A stretch of 64,000 nucleotides of DNA from Lumbricus terrestris (GCA_949752735.1 OX457036.1:10645609-10709608), one strand, 5' to 3'; positions 49,901 through 61,491 are shown, counted from the first letter of the stretch. The notes: a model not told the origin generated them from the letters alone. A program made the numbers and translations.

Positions 49901-52313
49901 GAACAAGGCAACTCAAATTTATTTAGTGACTCCAAGTGTTCTTGAGTGCTCTAAATGTTCTAAGTGCTCTAAAACCAAAGCAAGCTACTTCTCTTCATCT
50001 GAGGGATATGATTAATACGGGGATAATGACTGTACAACAACTTGTTTCCCGGGCGGATTAACCGCACTCCACGTTGCTGATGAGGCTGCTGTATGCTGGC
50101 TCAGCGCGAACTGCATACGCTAAATAAATAAAAATACGGGGATACTCTATTTTGTGGCACCGGCAATATGTCGAAAACATAGATGCTCTGGGTATATCAT
50201 CAGACTTCATTTAATTACAATACTACCATCAATATATGTATGCTGGGAATGCCAACTGTGCCAGTAAGAGATGGCCAAACCACTAACACACTCCACCCAA
50301 AGAAACATCTAGAATTTTATGCATGCACAAAAGTTGTCTGAAACTAGAGTAAGCCAAAAACAAGGAAATTTCATACACATGCTGAAGCTCAATTACCAAA
50401 TTTCCCCAAAGTTATGCTGTATAAGAATAGTACAAAACAAAGGCTATATTATATTCAGGATCTATGACCCACACACCATTGAGTATTTATCAACCAACTG
50501 CATTGTCTTCATCCATTTTGAGGATTCAATCACAGGAAAAACAATGATCAAACAATAATAATCCACCTCAAACATATTTTTTTAGTAGTAGTAGCCATTT
50601 ATTGACAAAGCATCAATCAAGTACAAAATAACAGCAATCAGTACAAACTCTGTTCCGCAATTTCTTAAGCCCATTGCACTGAAATTTCAGCGTAAAGGAA
50701 AATTCGTTCTGACAAAACATAGAAGAAACTTATTTTTTAAAGCTGTCAATGGAAGTCAAACTCAAGAGCTGTCAAATGACCGAGACATGTTATAAGGCAA
50801 AGGCCTGCATAACATGTCTCCAGTCTTCATTGAATGGACATCCACCATCCGCCTTTCTCTCCCGCAGTCCTTCATCTCTCGCTCGCCTCAAATCTTGGCT
50901 CTGCTCTCAGAGTAAATCACACTAGGAATGCTTCTGAAAGGCCTTTACTGAGAGAAGCACTTTGTAACCAGTCATATGCGATACAATAATTATAATACAA
51001 AGAGTTGATTTTCACACACATGAATACTTCCACTCCAACTTGAGTGCCTCTGAGTAGAGATCTTGAAAGGGTGTTAAGTAAATTCATGTGATTGATTGAT
51101 TAAGTTGAAGTCCCACTAATTCCAACCGTAATCTGTCCAATCTTCCAACTTCCTGTCCTTCATATAATCAATCAGTAGGTGCTCTGAATCCTTTCATTGG
51201 ATCCTTTAGAAAATAACAGTGATCGCAAGCTTCAAATTTCTAAAGCGCTGCTCAAAGTCCAAGTGTGAGGCAATGTCTAATTCACGAGTGCCAGTGGAGA
51301 TTCAATTTATATTGATTGCCAGAGAGCAGTGAGCTCGTGAACATGGCAATTCACGCTAAAATTGAAGCAATCGTTTACAAGGACGAACAATAAATTTTTT
51401 TAAGTTTAACAAAGTTACCGACCTTGAGAGAAGCAAATGAGATGAACGCCTTCGGGATGTTCGGACATGATCTCTGACATCCGTTGTCGCACTTCGCCCA
51501 CTTGCTGCCACAATGGCGCAAAGCTTTTCAGGTACTGGAACTTGTCTATAACCGAGAGATTTGTGCCTGGATGATACTAACACACACAAAATCAAACCCT
51601 TACATCACAATATAATTATTTATTATCACAAAGAATTTTTACCAGTTCTACATATTTAGGCCACACAGTATTGCAATTCTGAGGTGTAGACATATGGCAA
51701 CTCAACCGACTGCTACTAACAAACAATTTTGAAAGCCAATGAAAAGTGAGTTTTGAGGTGCTTCAAACCAACGAAGAGAAAGTCTTATACGATGGGAAAA
51801 CAAAATTATACAACAATCCCCCGAATATCTGTAAATATCAATCATGCTCTCTTTAGCCTAGTCTAAGAAAGAATAATTGTATAACATCAGAATCACCACA
51901 CTTTGTTTACCTTTTCACTTTAAAACCACTCTAGCCTATGTGATGTGGAAAGGGCAAACTCCAAGAAGAGGCCACACATAACTGAAATAGAGGCATGAGC
52001 AGGCTCAAATTTCTGTTGCATAAGAAGTGATTATCTTCAGGCGCTATAGAACAATTAAGTAACGTGTACAGCTAAATGAATATGAAAAGGGTAATAAAAT
52101 CCAACACAAAAAAACCATACGCATATTAAACAGTGCACCATGCGATTCTTAAAAGCGATATCTACTCACTTCATTCAGGAACAACTCGAAATTCTTCACC
52201 TCCGACTTCCCAGCCAGAATTCCGTGCATGAAAATCACATGCCTGTAAGACTCGGAAAAGGACAGAAACACGGCCAAACACAGAACAACGCCAAAATGCG
52301 TCTTCCCAACCAT
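43962..52313 (-). CDS. PPT2: Palmitoyl-protein thioesterase 2 (lysosomal)
   Basis: Nine minus-strand exons join in phase to 291 residues: 52170-52313, 51423-51576, 49365-49460, 48365-48419, 47843-47895, 46913-47002, 45620-45704, 44899-44953 and 43962-44105 (stop TAA at 43962-43964). The length is close to the roughly 300 residues usual for PPT2. PPT2 is a soluble lysosomal alpha/beta hydrolase that cleaves S-thioesters such as palmitoyl-CoA. Seen here: a signal peptide (about 1-21, hydrophobic LCLAVFLSF), the oxyanion-region MHGI, nucleophile Ser98 in HLICFSQGG, catalytic Asp217 in [11 protein letters not shown], and His272 in VKHTDWH near the end CIEPWLD. N-glycosylation sequons occur at 54, 187, 192 and 266. 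The [11 protein letters not shown] and IEPWL blocks separate PPT2 from PPT1. Intron 3 must be GC-AG: the canonical GT two bases away breaks the frame. Introns hold a LINE tail, a hAT-type MITE and a 38-bp palindrome. The enzyme looks intact. Confidence 0.95.
44745..44815 (-). mobile_element. LINE/SINE tail fragment
   Basis: AATTTATATAGCGCCCCTTG and CTACTCAGAGGCTGTC, the inverse of the family tail, in the intron between the last two PPT2 exons but one. Confidence 0.4.
46085..46441 (+). mobile_element. LINE ORF2 C-terminal remnant and tail
   Basis: An open stretch translates as [20 protein letters not shown], the WN-LP motif near the end of LINE ORF2 proteins, then the tail GGGAGCGCTTCTGAGTAG and GAATGAATGAATGAA. 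It is antisense to PPT2, within its intron 6. Confidence 0.7.
46532..46876. mobile_element. hAT-like MITE, 345 bp
   Basis: Perfect 8-bp duplications cctgggaa at 46524-46531 and 46877-46884. Ends CAAGGCCATAGCTAGG and CCTGGCTACGGCCTTG are inverted. Same family as 34195-35164. It ends 36 bases from PPT2 exon 6. Confidence 0.9.
47515..47585 (-). mobile_element. tRNA-like SINE head, second family
   Basis: On the minus strand TAGCCTAGTGGCTTGAGTG resembles box A and GGTTGGGTTCAAATCTC resembles box B. The head differs from the SINE at 39485. It lies between PPT2 exons 5 and 6. Confidence 0.5.
48609..48700. repeat. GACA and ATTC microsatellites
   Basis: GACA units with occasional GATA (48609-48655) run directly into ATTC units (48656-48700). 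Confidence 0.95.
48738..48815. repeat. Perfect 38-bp palindromic arms with 2-nt spacer
   Basis: Bases 48738-48775 are the exact inverse of 48778-48815. It is part of neither a known element nor a coding exon; it lies in a PPT2 intron. Confidence 0.95.
49692..50165. mobile_element. MITE-like element with TGCCGGTG ends
   Basis: Ends TGCCGGTG and CACCGGCA are exact inverses, followed inwards by GGATA-TCTAT words on both sides. No target duplication seen. It lies in PPT2 intron 2. Confidence 0.4.
50840..50990 (+). mobile_element. LINE 3' tail, degraded
   Basis: CCTCAAATCTTGGCTCTGC, then AGGAATGCTTCTGAAAGG and GAGAAGCACTTTG, similar in layout to the other tails. Confidence 0.4.
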
Positions 52314-53482
52314 CCTCTCGATCCGCTGATAACCAACTGAATAGTAATAGTTCTGTTTCCTGGTTTCAGCTTCTATACCATCTCGGAAAACCCCTACAAT
52401 CAATTGTTCCAATTATGTGCTAATCAGCTGCTCGACTTCATTGTTGTTACCCCTATTATCCCTATACCTATTCTTAGCCACTATTATACTCCGCAAACGA
52501 CAAAATCGCACTAGGTGCGCTGACAACAATTTTTCAAGTTGTCTACTAACAATACTTAACGAAAACAGCTCTGGCAATATTAGCCATAGTTCAAAGAAAA
52601 CTTTGAACTAGAACACTAAGTATTCTCCGAAGTATTGTAATTTGTATAATGTTTAATAAATAAAGTTTATTGACCCGTATTATGATATTATTATCAGATG
52701 TGTTTCGCCTATTCCTAGCAAAGAACTGTGATCAAGAGTGTCAAGAGTGATGCTGATTTGGTGATGCTGATTTGGCGCTAAATTTACTATCGACCACAAA
52801 GCCATGATTATTACAATGCGATACAATGGCACAATGCAATTATAGGCCTGAAGCAGAAATGAAAGTTTATGCTTTCGCATGATTCGGAAGTGCTCGTTGA
52901 TGTTGGACAGCAAGAACCATCGGCAACGATAACTAGAATTCCCGGTTTTAGCCTAGCGAGTAACCTGGGCCTAGATACTGTGGCCTAGACCTGCAACTGA
53001 GCAACGATACCGAGTACTCGATTAGTTAATCATGGAATGTTTCATGTGGCACATGTGCTATCCTGTTGGACTTAGGCCTCACCTTTTGTCTATTAATTAT
53101 CATCCTATAGGCCTGTGATGTCGTGAGCGCACGCGCAATGGGTCAGTTGGCTTAAGTTTACACAGTTTAAGATAAGTTCACCTGTAGGCCTAGGCCTACG
53201 AAGAGTCGCAACTTCGATCCGGTTCCAAGTAGCCTAACCGGGTTAGGCCAATACGGATGGATGAGCAGATACTGGGCTTTTGCGGATATTATTTTACAGG
53301 AGAGGCAAATTTTACAGTAGGAGCAAAATTAATAATCGTGGATAATTTTTAGCAGGAGGTAGAAAAATGTAATGAGAAGGTAGGAAATGAAAGACGTGGC
53401 ATGGGTAGCCTACAGTGGCGACGATCTTTGCTATCACGAAATGTAGTTAAGCTGAAACTACTACATGTAATAGGCCTATGCT

Positions 53483-54201
53483 CAGTGGCGGCGCCAGGAT
53501 TTCCCTTTTTGGGGGGGGGGCTGGATTTGCGGGACAAATTTTCCGTTTTCAGTCGTCAAAATGTCTGACGACCTTTTTTTAGTCATTTGATCGAAATCTT
53601 CTCCCTCGGAGCGCCGTTCGAGCCACCGAACCATAGGTGCCACTCGATTGCGTAGATGTCCGATGCGTAGGCTACGCCTTGTGGCGGGAGAGCTTCAGCC
53701 GACTTCAACATCTACGGAGACCGGGATCGGTGACCAAGTACGCAAGGGCAAAAACCCTCGAAGCGTTGTTCGAGCACCGACACACAGGTCCACTCGTCGA
53801 CGTTACAAACGTCCGATGCGTACGCCATTTGGCGAGGGAGAAGAACGCAAGGGCAACAGTACCTCCGTCGCTGGGAGTCCAGGCTTTGCACGTCAGCTGC
53901 ATAGTGCCTGCCAGTGCAAGTCCCAAGCCTGGAAGAAGTGAGGAGGGCGTCGCTATATAACGGTCTTTGTTACCATACAGTGGACGTAAAACAGTTGGAA
54001 AAGAAGAAGATCGAAATCTTCGAAAATGGACCTTTTTCATATCCGCCAAACTGTCTGTCAAAACTGGTGCGCACCGTTACGGTTATTGGGGGAGGGGGGC
54101 CCAAAGGGGGTTAATCGTGCAAATATTTTATTTTTACATGAAAAAATGGATGGCCTTTTTAGGGGGGTTAGCCCCCCTAGCCCCCTCTAGCGCCGCTACT
54201 G
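53483..54201. mobile_element. hAT-like element, 719 bp
   Basis: Ends CAGTGGCGGCGCCAGG and CTAGCGCCGCTACTG are inverted; flanks cctatgct and cctattat match at 6 of 8. Inner part 53640-53960 contains CAAGTCCCAAGCCTGGAAGA, similar to the LINE coding remnant at 46211. Confidence 0.65.
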
Positions 54202-54245
54202 CCTATTATGCAGACTGGATAAATCTATTAGGTATATAGGGCCTA

Positions 54246-54909
54246 ATTGTTTTTTTCACGTGCAGCTGCACACAAAATGTGCAGTTGTAAACTTGTAAAT
54301 GAATATGTGCAGTTGTAAAAGCAAACTTGTACAATGTGCACTGAAAATCATGAATAAAGGTCCCTGTCTGCCGATTTGGGGGTAATTTACCACGGAATGG
54401 AGCGAAGGCAGTGGCGTAGACAATTTAAGGGGTTTTGGGGGTTAAACCCCCCATTGGCTCAGGAAAAAAGTTTTTAAAGGTTATTTATCCACTTAAATAA
54501 GAAAAACCAAAGAATTGTTTGCAGTAACAATTGTTTTTCTTACTTTATTTCCTTTGTTACTTTATTCCATTTTTATTTGCTGTGATATTGTTGAGTTGGT
54601 GTCGGAAAGGTCATCCGGCCCGGCCATAAAACCCCCAACCCCCATCATAAATTCCTGGATCACTGAACGAAGTGTTGTACAATGTGTAGTGAACAACTGT
54701 AGCCTATACCGGTATATATTGTCTTTTCGGGGTATATGCTACGTAGGCTATTTCGGGAAGAAGGGCTAAAACAGGTTGTCAAATTTTACGACCGGTGATT
54801 TTGCCCAAATCTCTGGTGATTAACTAAAAATGTCGTCAGAAATTTCGGGCCAAAGGGTAAAAAATTCCTGCTTGTGCAGTTCTAAAAATTCCTTAGAAAA
54901 AGCCTTCTG
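54246..54909 (+). mobile_element. MITE, CAGGGCT family, copy 4, interrupted
   Basis: The left part has ACGTGCAGCTGCACACAAAA and GTGCAGTTGTAA words; the right part TTCTAAAAATTCCTTAGAAA then AAGCCTTCTG. The two are split by the MITE at 54409-54665. Ends are worn, with no clear duplication. Confidence 0.55.
54409..54665. mobile_element. hAT-like MITE nested in a MITE
   Basis: Ends CAGTGGCGTAGAC and TCCTGGATCACTG are roughly inverted; flanks agcgaagg and aacgaagt match at 6 of 8. Confidence 0.5.
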
Positions 54910-55076
54910 TTGTTTAGGCCATAAACTTCTCCAGCTCATCTTAGGCCTATCGCCCACTGGATGTCAACCACATGCAAACCACACCCTTGTAGAACCAGCC
55001 ACCCATCTTTACAGCCTATGTAGGCCTATATATTATATATATGTATATACATGTATGCTTAATTATACAATAATAA

Positions 55077-55078
<2 letters not shown>

Positions 55079-55144
<66 letters not shown>
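55079..55144. repeat. AT microsatellite
   Basis: About 33 uninterrupted AT units. Confidence 0.97.
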
Positions 55145-55148
<4 letters not shown>

Positions 55149-56373
55149 CCTTCAATGTGCTATTATTATTTTATGGGTTTGTTTTGCAAATGAGCCCCGC
55201 CATGTTTACTCGTATCTCCGTAAACCACACACCGCGTGTTTGTAAGACCCAAGTCATTGGTGGTGCGGTGTGATATAGACTGACCACCCTCTCCAGCCAA
55301 TCGAAGACGAGAAGGCATCAGAGGCTCCGGCGGTGGAGGCGCCCAGCCCTGCAGCCAGCTCCTTCCAACCCCGGCTGGCGGCGATGTGGCGTGATGGTTT
55401 GAGACCTGTTGCATGATGGTGGCCCGATACCACCCCTCCTCATCAACCCCCATCAGCTGCTGAGGAACTGCGGGAGTCTGTACTACTTAGAGCTAAAAAG
55501 GGTTCCATTCACTAAATTGATGCTATTCAAAGTCTCGCAGCTGCTGTAACTTGAGCATCTCTTGTCGCGCACACCGTCAACATGGATTGTGAAAAGTAAG
55601 AGCAACTGAACGACTGTTCATTTATTTATTGCTATTTCAATTCTAGCCAATAGCCTATAATTGTTGTTGAACTTTTATCTAATTACAAGAAAAATAATTA
55701 GGGTTGCTGCACGAGACAATAGCTTACGATCGATGGCTTGCTTGTTAGGCCTTTTTAAGGGCTATGAAAACATTTTAAGGCCACCATATTAATTAAGTCG
55801 CGCAGATTCATTTGGCAATCTGCCTGTTTAACTCTTGACATGCCTTATGGCCTGCAAAAATTCATTGGAAGTTTTAATATCATCTTTACATTTAATTTCT
55901 TCGACCTACCGAATAATCTCCTTGACCTTGGCGCAACCTCCTGCTGAAATTGCATAAACTGGAGCCGCTGTCTTTTCCTTTTATATAGCCTATTGCAAAA
56001 CGTAGAAAAATAAATTTATCTTTCACTCACGAATTAAACAGATAAGATTATATTAGGTTGAAATGATTGATCTGCGGGAGATAGAAACTCACCGCAACAA
56101 AGGCCTCGAACATACCATGTTGCGGTCCACCCCCTCCCAAACAGTCAAAGACACAGGACCGACCGGAACCCGCGTCCTGAAAGCACACTGGCGGACTGAT
56201 ATAGTCGACATGGTGAGAATTGCCGGGGAGATTGTGGGGTTCAGCCCCCCCCTAGTCTGTCTTAGACCGTCACAGTGAAGTCCTCATTGCGTGTCCCAAG
56301 TCCGCATAAATCAACGTCAGTGATTTTTCTATAAAATTATTATTCTCATAGGCTTACAACTGGTGATCAAAAT

Positions 56374-56458
56374 TTTGAGATTTCTACAGCGCCTACAAAA
56401 GTCGCGGGAACCGCGGTTGATTCACAGGCTTTAGTCAAAATGTAACCGATAGGCGGGG
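56374..56458. repeat. Interspersed repeat fragment, family of 31262-31393
   Basis: GAGATTTCTACAGCGCCTAC, AAAGTCGCGGGAACC and a GATTCACAGGC match the other copies. Confidence 0.5.
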
Positions 56459-57013
56459 GCAGCAAAATTGGATCTTGCCTACCACTGAAGGTCACGACGC
56501 AAGTACTAACCCGGCTCGATTTGCCTAAAGTTCCACATTTACACCTGTAATAATCAGGCAACCATGCAAATACACAATATAGTTTGTTTATTGAGGCCGC
56601 TGATTGTGAATTAAATGGTTATTGATCGCACTGACAATTATAGCCTACAGTAACTGGCTGGTATCAATTGAAGCATGCGCAGAAAGGTCCATAATTATTA
56701 TGCTATTTTTTACGTTTAGTCTGTTTCCAAACTTTCCAACAAGGTGAATTAATTAGACCTATGCCTACTTACTTTGTGAGGTGGTCAGAAACATCCGCTT
56801 TCTCAAGTTAAGTTCCGTGACGCGCTCTGCTAAGCCTCATCGTCCCATAATTTTCTTTATTATTGTAGGCATGAGACAATTATATGCACGTACATGTATG
56901 TACATGTAGGTATACACTTAGGCCTATGCATGCATTGCCATGCATGCCTGCACACATGTATGGCATTGTATGTACTATGGCGTCAACACCCTATAGCATA
57001 CCTAGCCATAAAA

Positions 57014-57019
57014 TATATA
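57014..57019 (+). promoter_or_regulatory. Possible TATA box of the secreted-precursor gene
   Basis: TATATA inside an A/T run 59 bases upstream of the ATG at 57078. If used, transcription would start near 57045 with a short leader. The region is AT-rich, so chance occurrence is likely. Confidence 0.3.
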
Positions 57020-57077
57020 GTTTTGGAAGATCACATGTAAAATAAGATCTCACAGGAGTCTGATATGAAAACCAGTG

Positions 57078-58122
57078 ATGATGAATATTCATAGACTGAT
57101 GACACTGCTCGCGTCAATGACGCTGTTGCTGGTCGTCATGGATACGGTGACATCATATCCTGCCGCTGAAACCGAATCTCAAGAGCCGCGAATCTCGTTG
57201 GTTAAGAAAGAGCGACGGCATCACGTTCACAGGCACCGCTCACCATCTGCATCCCATCCATCTCCATTAGCAGATGAAATCACTACTGACGAGGAAACTG
57301 TGGAACTAGGTCAGTTTTCAATGATCATTAATTATAGCTGTCGTTAAGAGTGTCATCATCGTCGTCGTCGTCGTCACCGTCACCATCGCCATCACCATCA
57401 GCATCACCATCGTCGTCATCATCATCGTGATCATTATCATTGTCATGATCATCACCATCATCATCGTCGTCGTGGCCGTCGTCGTCGTCACCACCACCAC
57501 CACCACCACGACCACCACCACCACACCACCACCACCACCACGACCACCATGACCACCACCACCACGACCACCGCACCACCACCACGACCACGACCACCAC
57601 ACCACCACCACCACCACCACCACCACGTCCACTACGACCACCACCACGATCGCCACCACCACCACGATCGCCACCACCACGACCGCCACCACAACCACCA
57701 CGACCACAACGACCACCACCACCACAATCACCACCACCACCACGACCACCACCACTACCTTCATTAACGACAGAGTGTCGAGGCGACACTCTGTCAAATT
57801 TAAACAATGTCCATGAACAATAAATCTTAATCGAAGAAGCAAATTATTGACAAATATTTTGAACATTTTCCATTTTTCAGATGTCCCCATCAATCTCCCT
57901 TCGTCCGATGAGCTGTTGAAATCAGTTGGCGGTCATCAGCATTCGTCGTCGGGTCTCTCCTTACCTCGACGAAGGCGACACCGACGATCTGTGGCCTGGT
58001 GGCTTCAGGCGGCCATGAGGATGTGTGATGAATCGAGGGCGAGCAGTGGTGGACGAGGATGCAAGGAACTGAATGTACATAATGGAAGAGTTCGGGTACA
58101 AGTTAGGATGGAAGCTGAGTGA
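57078..58122 (+). CDS. Small secreted prohormone-like precursor, unknown family
   Basis: Two exons, 57078-57309 and 57881-58122 (stop TGA), join at a phase-1 GT-AG intron to give 157 residues. Met1 or Met2 starts a strong signal peptide (RLMTLLASMTLLLVVMDTVTS, split here as RLMTLLASMT and LLLVVMDTVTS), with likely cleavage after about residue 26. Basic sites follow: KKERR at 43-47 in a His/Arg-rich stretch, and RRRRHRR at 107-113, an ideal furin or prohormone-convertase site. Cleavage there would release a C-terminal product of 44 residues (114-157) that begins SVAWWLQAAMRMCDES and has just two cysteines, at 126 and 138, able to form one 13-residue ring. No C-terminal amidation Gly is present. 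The layout is that of a neuropeptide or peptide-hormone precursor, but I do not recognise the peptide. A TATATA at 57014-57019 lies at a plausible promoter distance. It may instead be another small secreted protein. Confidence 0.65.
57345..57766. repeat. Degenerate ATC/CAC/GAC trinucleotide tract
   Basis: It begins as ATC/GTC units and becomes CAC/GAC units. It fills about 420 of the 571 bases of the intron in the secreted-precursor gene. The plus strand is almost free of G after 57490. Confidence 0.95.
57769..57795. repeat. 12-bp perfect hairpin
   Basis: GACAGAGTGTCG, loop AGG, CGACACTCTGTC. It marks the 3' edge of the trinucleotide tract. Confidence 0.9.
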
Positions 58123-59310
58123 CAGTATCGGTCTCCGGATGATATCGACAGGCATTTAATTGTATTCTAGTATGACTGATCATTCTTGAACCTATCCGAC
58201 GCGTGGGTGCAGCCGACTATTTTCACAAGATTATATCTGGGATGTTAGAGCAATTAAATTTGCTTATTATTGCTTGGTTTGGTCAAACCACAAGCAACAT
58301 CCCACGGAAAATTTGGGAAAATCGAACCTCTAGTCTATGCTTATCTTGAATTTCTACCTACCGCGCGGCTATAACGATAGGCCTCTATAACCACCATCTT
58401 CTCCCTAATAGGGCCTACTTAATGTCTACGACGTTTTCATGAAAATTAAATTGTGACCTTAATTAACCCTTTCTAATCCCATAATTACTCAGTGGTCCGA
58501 GATAATTATGGTTAATACTCATGTCAGCCTCAGCAAAGAGGAAGCTTATAAGATGAGAAAATAATGTACTATGATCCGACATCGGAGTTTAGTGCTATAG
58601 GCCTACCGATTTTCTCACTGTATTGTTTTAATTGGGCCTAGACTTATCCATGGTTTCCACAAATGTGTGTGAACAGGCTGCAGCCTAGGTGTCACAGAGC
58701 CAACACGTGTAGCCTAAGAATCCGTGTCTTTGACCCCTGTACCTAAACCGACGAAAAATTCAATATGCAACAAGTTTAGGCTAAATAATCGTCATATTTC
58801 TTCAAGTCGACTATACCGGGTATCTTGAAATGTTTTATTTCATGCGATATTTACGTAATAATATTAAAAATGGCTGCGCTCACGTGACAACAGAAGAGAC
58901 GAATGCGGTATCTTTAGCAGTGAACAGTTTCTTCATCTCGTTGTATAGACGATAGAACAGAATCGACATCGTTCATTGAAAGAACTGAACTGAAATCGTA
59001 GATTAGTTGAATGTCTCAGTGTATATAGCCTATAGTCCTACTCAAAGCAGGCTTCATGTAAAGTCGTTAATAGGCATACGTCACGCTTACATGTACGTAG
59101 CTGCTGTTATGATCTCAAGACTTCGTGAATTGTTATAGGCTAGCAAGTCGAGCTGTAGGCCTATTCACGTCGTTGACTCGACCTAGACCTACTGTACATT
59201 ACGAATATTGCCATTAAAATTTTGAGTTCTGTTCTTGCTTATCAGTTTATGAAATGCAAATATATGAGAGTGTATTTTGGACTTGAATTTGCTCATTGCT
59301 TGGTGTAGGC
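58123..59310. other. Intergenic, no recognised content
   Basis: AT-rich sequence with scattered TAGGCCTA words. No gene or element recognised. Confidence 0.5.
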
Positions 59311-60732
59311 CATGGTGTAAGAAGGGATTGTGTGCGCACTTCTTATACTGGCCATACATTGTTTTTGGCATTTCAGCAGGTGGCGCTGCTGTCCCCAGTT
59401 GATGGTTGGCAGCATATACAATATAGAGCAAGAAGTATAATAAACGTTCGAAACATGGAACATATGGACAAGGAGAGGGCAGGAACATAGCAGGGAGTAT
59501 CACTTGGAACGTATAAGGGGCGATGAGGATCAGGTAACATTGCAGGGAACATGGAACGTCATACGGAACACCAGGGAACATAGGCCTAAGCGAATATACA
59601 ACAAAGAGCGTGGAACGTAAAGAACATGAAGCATCACAGAGAACATTGTTCAGAGAATATATAGGACGAGGAAGACGGAACATGCATGCATTACGGAACA
59701 CGCCACAAGGACTGCAGAACGTAAGGAACATGGAACATCAGGGGAAACATCGGAAACATTAAGGAACATGGAATATGGAAAGTGCAACAAGGAATTGGAG
59801 CACAAGGAACATGGACCATCAGGTGACATAAGGAACATGGAACTTCAGGGAAAATCAGAATAAGTGAAGAACAAGGAATGCGGAACACAAAGAACAGGGA
59901 ACATCACGGAACATAAGAAACAAGGAACATCGCGGGAGCTTCAGAGGCATTAAAAATACGAAACGCGGAACACGCAACAAAGACCGTGGAGCATAAGAAA
60001 CATGGAACACCTGAGGGAACATCAGAAACATTAAGGAACAAGGAACGCGAAACATAATTAAGGAACATGAATCATCAGGATAAACATCAGAAATATTAAG
60101 GAACATATGGAAAGCGGAATATGTAGCAAGGGCTGTTGGACATAAGAAACAGGGAACACCAGGGAACACAAGGAACATAAAACATCACATTGAACGCCTG
60201 CGACATTAGAAAACAAAGGGCTCAAAATAACAACAAGGTCCATGGAACATATGTGATATAAACAATTAAGGTCCATGGAACATAAGGAACCTGGTATATC
60301 ACAGGGAACAAGGAACACATGGAACACGGAACATCAATTAACAGGGAACAGAAGGCGCATCACAGAGAACAAGGGAACACGGAACGTCGATAGGAACATC
60401 AGGGTCAGAGGACATAGAGAACATTGGAACACAGGGAACACATAGCATCACATGGAACAGAGAACACGGAACACAGGAGAAAAGGAGACAAAGAGCAAAT
60501 GGAACAGGACATAGCAAAGATAATTTGTGTCGCCCTCCTCCTTCGCCCATACATGAGACTGGCATTAGGGAACGGACGTGCAGTGAAGGAGTATAAGTAT
60601 GTATGCCATACAATATCATGAAATTCCATTAGGTTTATGGGCGAGGTCCGTCAACTACGAACGCCATCGCCATCTAGCGACTTTAGCCATAAATTTCACC
60701 CAAGTGCGCACACCATCCCTTCTTACACCATG
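59311..60732. mobile_element. hAT-like element carrying a GGAACA minisatellite
   Basis: Perfect 8-bp duplications gtgtaggc at 59303-59310 and 60733-60740. Inverted ends begin CATGGTGTAAGAAGGGAT and run about 31 bp with one mismatch. About 1.07 kb inside (59440-60510) is degenerate GGAACA-type repeats. Confidence 0.85.
59440..60510. repeat. Degenerate GGAACA(T/C) minisatellite
   Basis: Dozens of GGAACA words spaced irregularly 7-20 bases apart, with longer composite units such as AAGGAACATGGAACATCAGG. Plus strand is purine-rich and pyrimidines are mostly single C or T. Confidence 0.85.
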
Positions 60733-60887
60733 GTGTAGGCTACTTGTCTGGATCAGCAATAGGGCCTACAGTATATATTTTAAAAGAATGCAATGTAATA
60801 CAATACAATACAATACAATGCAACACAACAGTTACTGCTTTTTGATATCGCCCTTCTTACAGAGTTCAGACGTGACCACGGTGCAGC

Positions 60888-60985
60888 TGCAATGATATTG
60901 CTGAGCAATCGTGAGTGAAGGACTTGCTCAAGAAGGTCTCTATACACAGTAGACGTGTCAGACGAGTATCGAACCCTAATAGGCC
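60888..60985 (-). mobile_element. tRNA-derived SINE fragment
   Basis: GAGTGAAGGACTTGCTCAAG and a GTATCGAACCCTAA block, the inverse of the SINE body and box B. Confidence 0.5.
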
Positions 60986-61359
60986 TACTAGTATTGGCGC
61001 CGAGTTGACCCGAAGATTGTGTTGTGAGTGCCTATAAACGAATGTGAAAGAAATTCGCGCCTTTTTTGAGCCTATTTTGATAGGAGAGTAATTGAAATCA
61101 GGCTACCTCTTCTCTTTAGTCTATAATTATTATTACTCATTCCAAATCTTCCTTTCTTCCTCTCCGTTGGTCTTTCCTTGTAACGACGGATCACATATCG
61201 ATGATCGTGTCGTGGCAGGTGACAGGTGGCCGTCACTTTTCCAACCACACAACCTTCGAACATCATCAACGACGCTTCCCCCCACATTGTCTTCTTCGGC
61301 CCCCAACCATCACTGTATACAAGCGTCAAATCAACCACCAACAGCCCTGAGTTCTATGC

Positions 61360-61468
61360 ATTCCTTCCTTCCCTCCCTCCTTCCTTTCTTCCTTCCTTCC
61401 TTCCTTCCTTCCTTTCTTCCTTCCTTCCTTCTTTTCTTCCTTCCTTCCTTCCTTCCTTCCTTTCTTCC
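61360..61468. repeat. TTCC microsatellite
   Basis: TTCC units with a few CTCC and TTTC variants. Confidence 0.95.
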
Positions 61469-61491
61469 GCCTAATAACAGAGATAGCCTAA

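Larger units (their letters stand above)
52314..57077. other. Intergenic between divergent PPT2 and secreted-precursor genes
   Basis: Contains three TE copies (53483-54201, 54246-54909 with an insertion), an AT microsatellite, a GC-richer stretch at 55190-55480 with only an unrecognised minus frame, and a repeat fragment at 56374. No gene recognised. Confidence 0.6.

Noticed and set aside
55166..55453. 95-codon minus-strand Pro/Gly-rich frame
   Set aside because: GC-rich and open but no recognisable domain, no splice context and no start context; left as unassigned sequence.
57318..57893. Long minus-strand Val/Gly/Asp frames and a plus-strand poly-His frame
   Set aside because: Readings of the CAC/GAC/ATC tract, which lies inside an intron.
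59189..60619. Several minus-strand Cys/Pro/Phe-rich frames
   Set aside because: They read the GGAACA minisatellite on its opposite strand (TGTTCC gives the repeated Met-Phe-Pro-Cys-Ser patterns).
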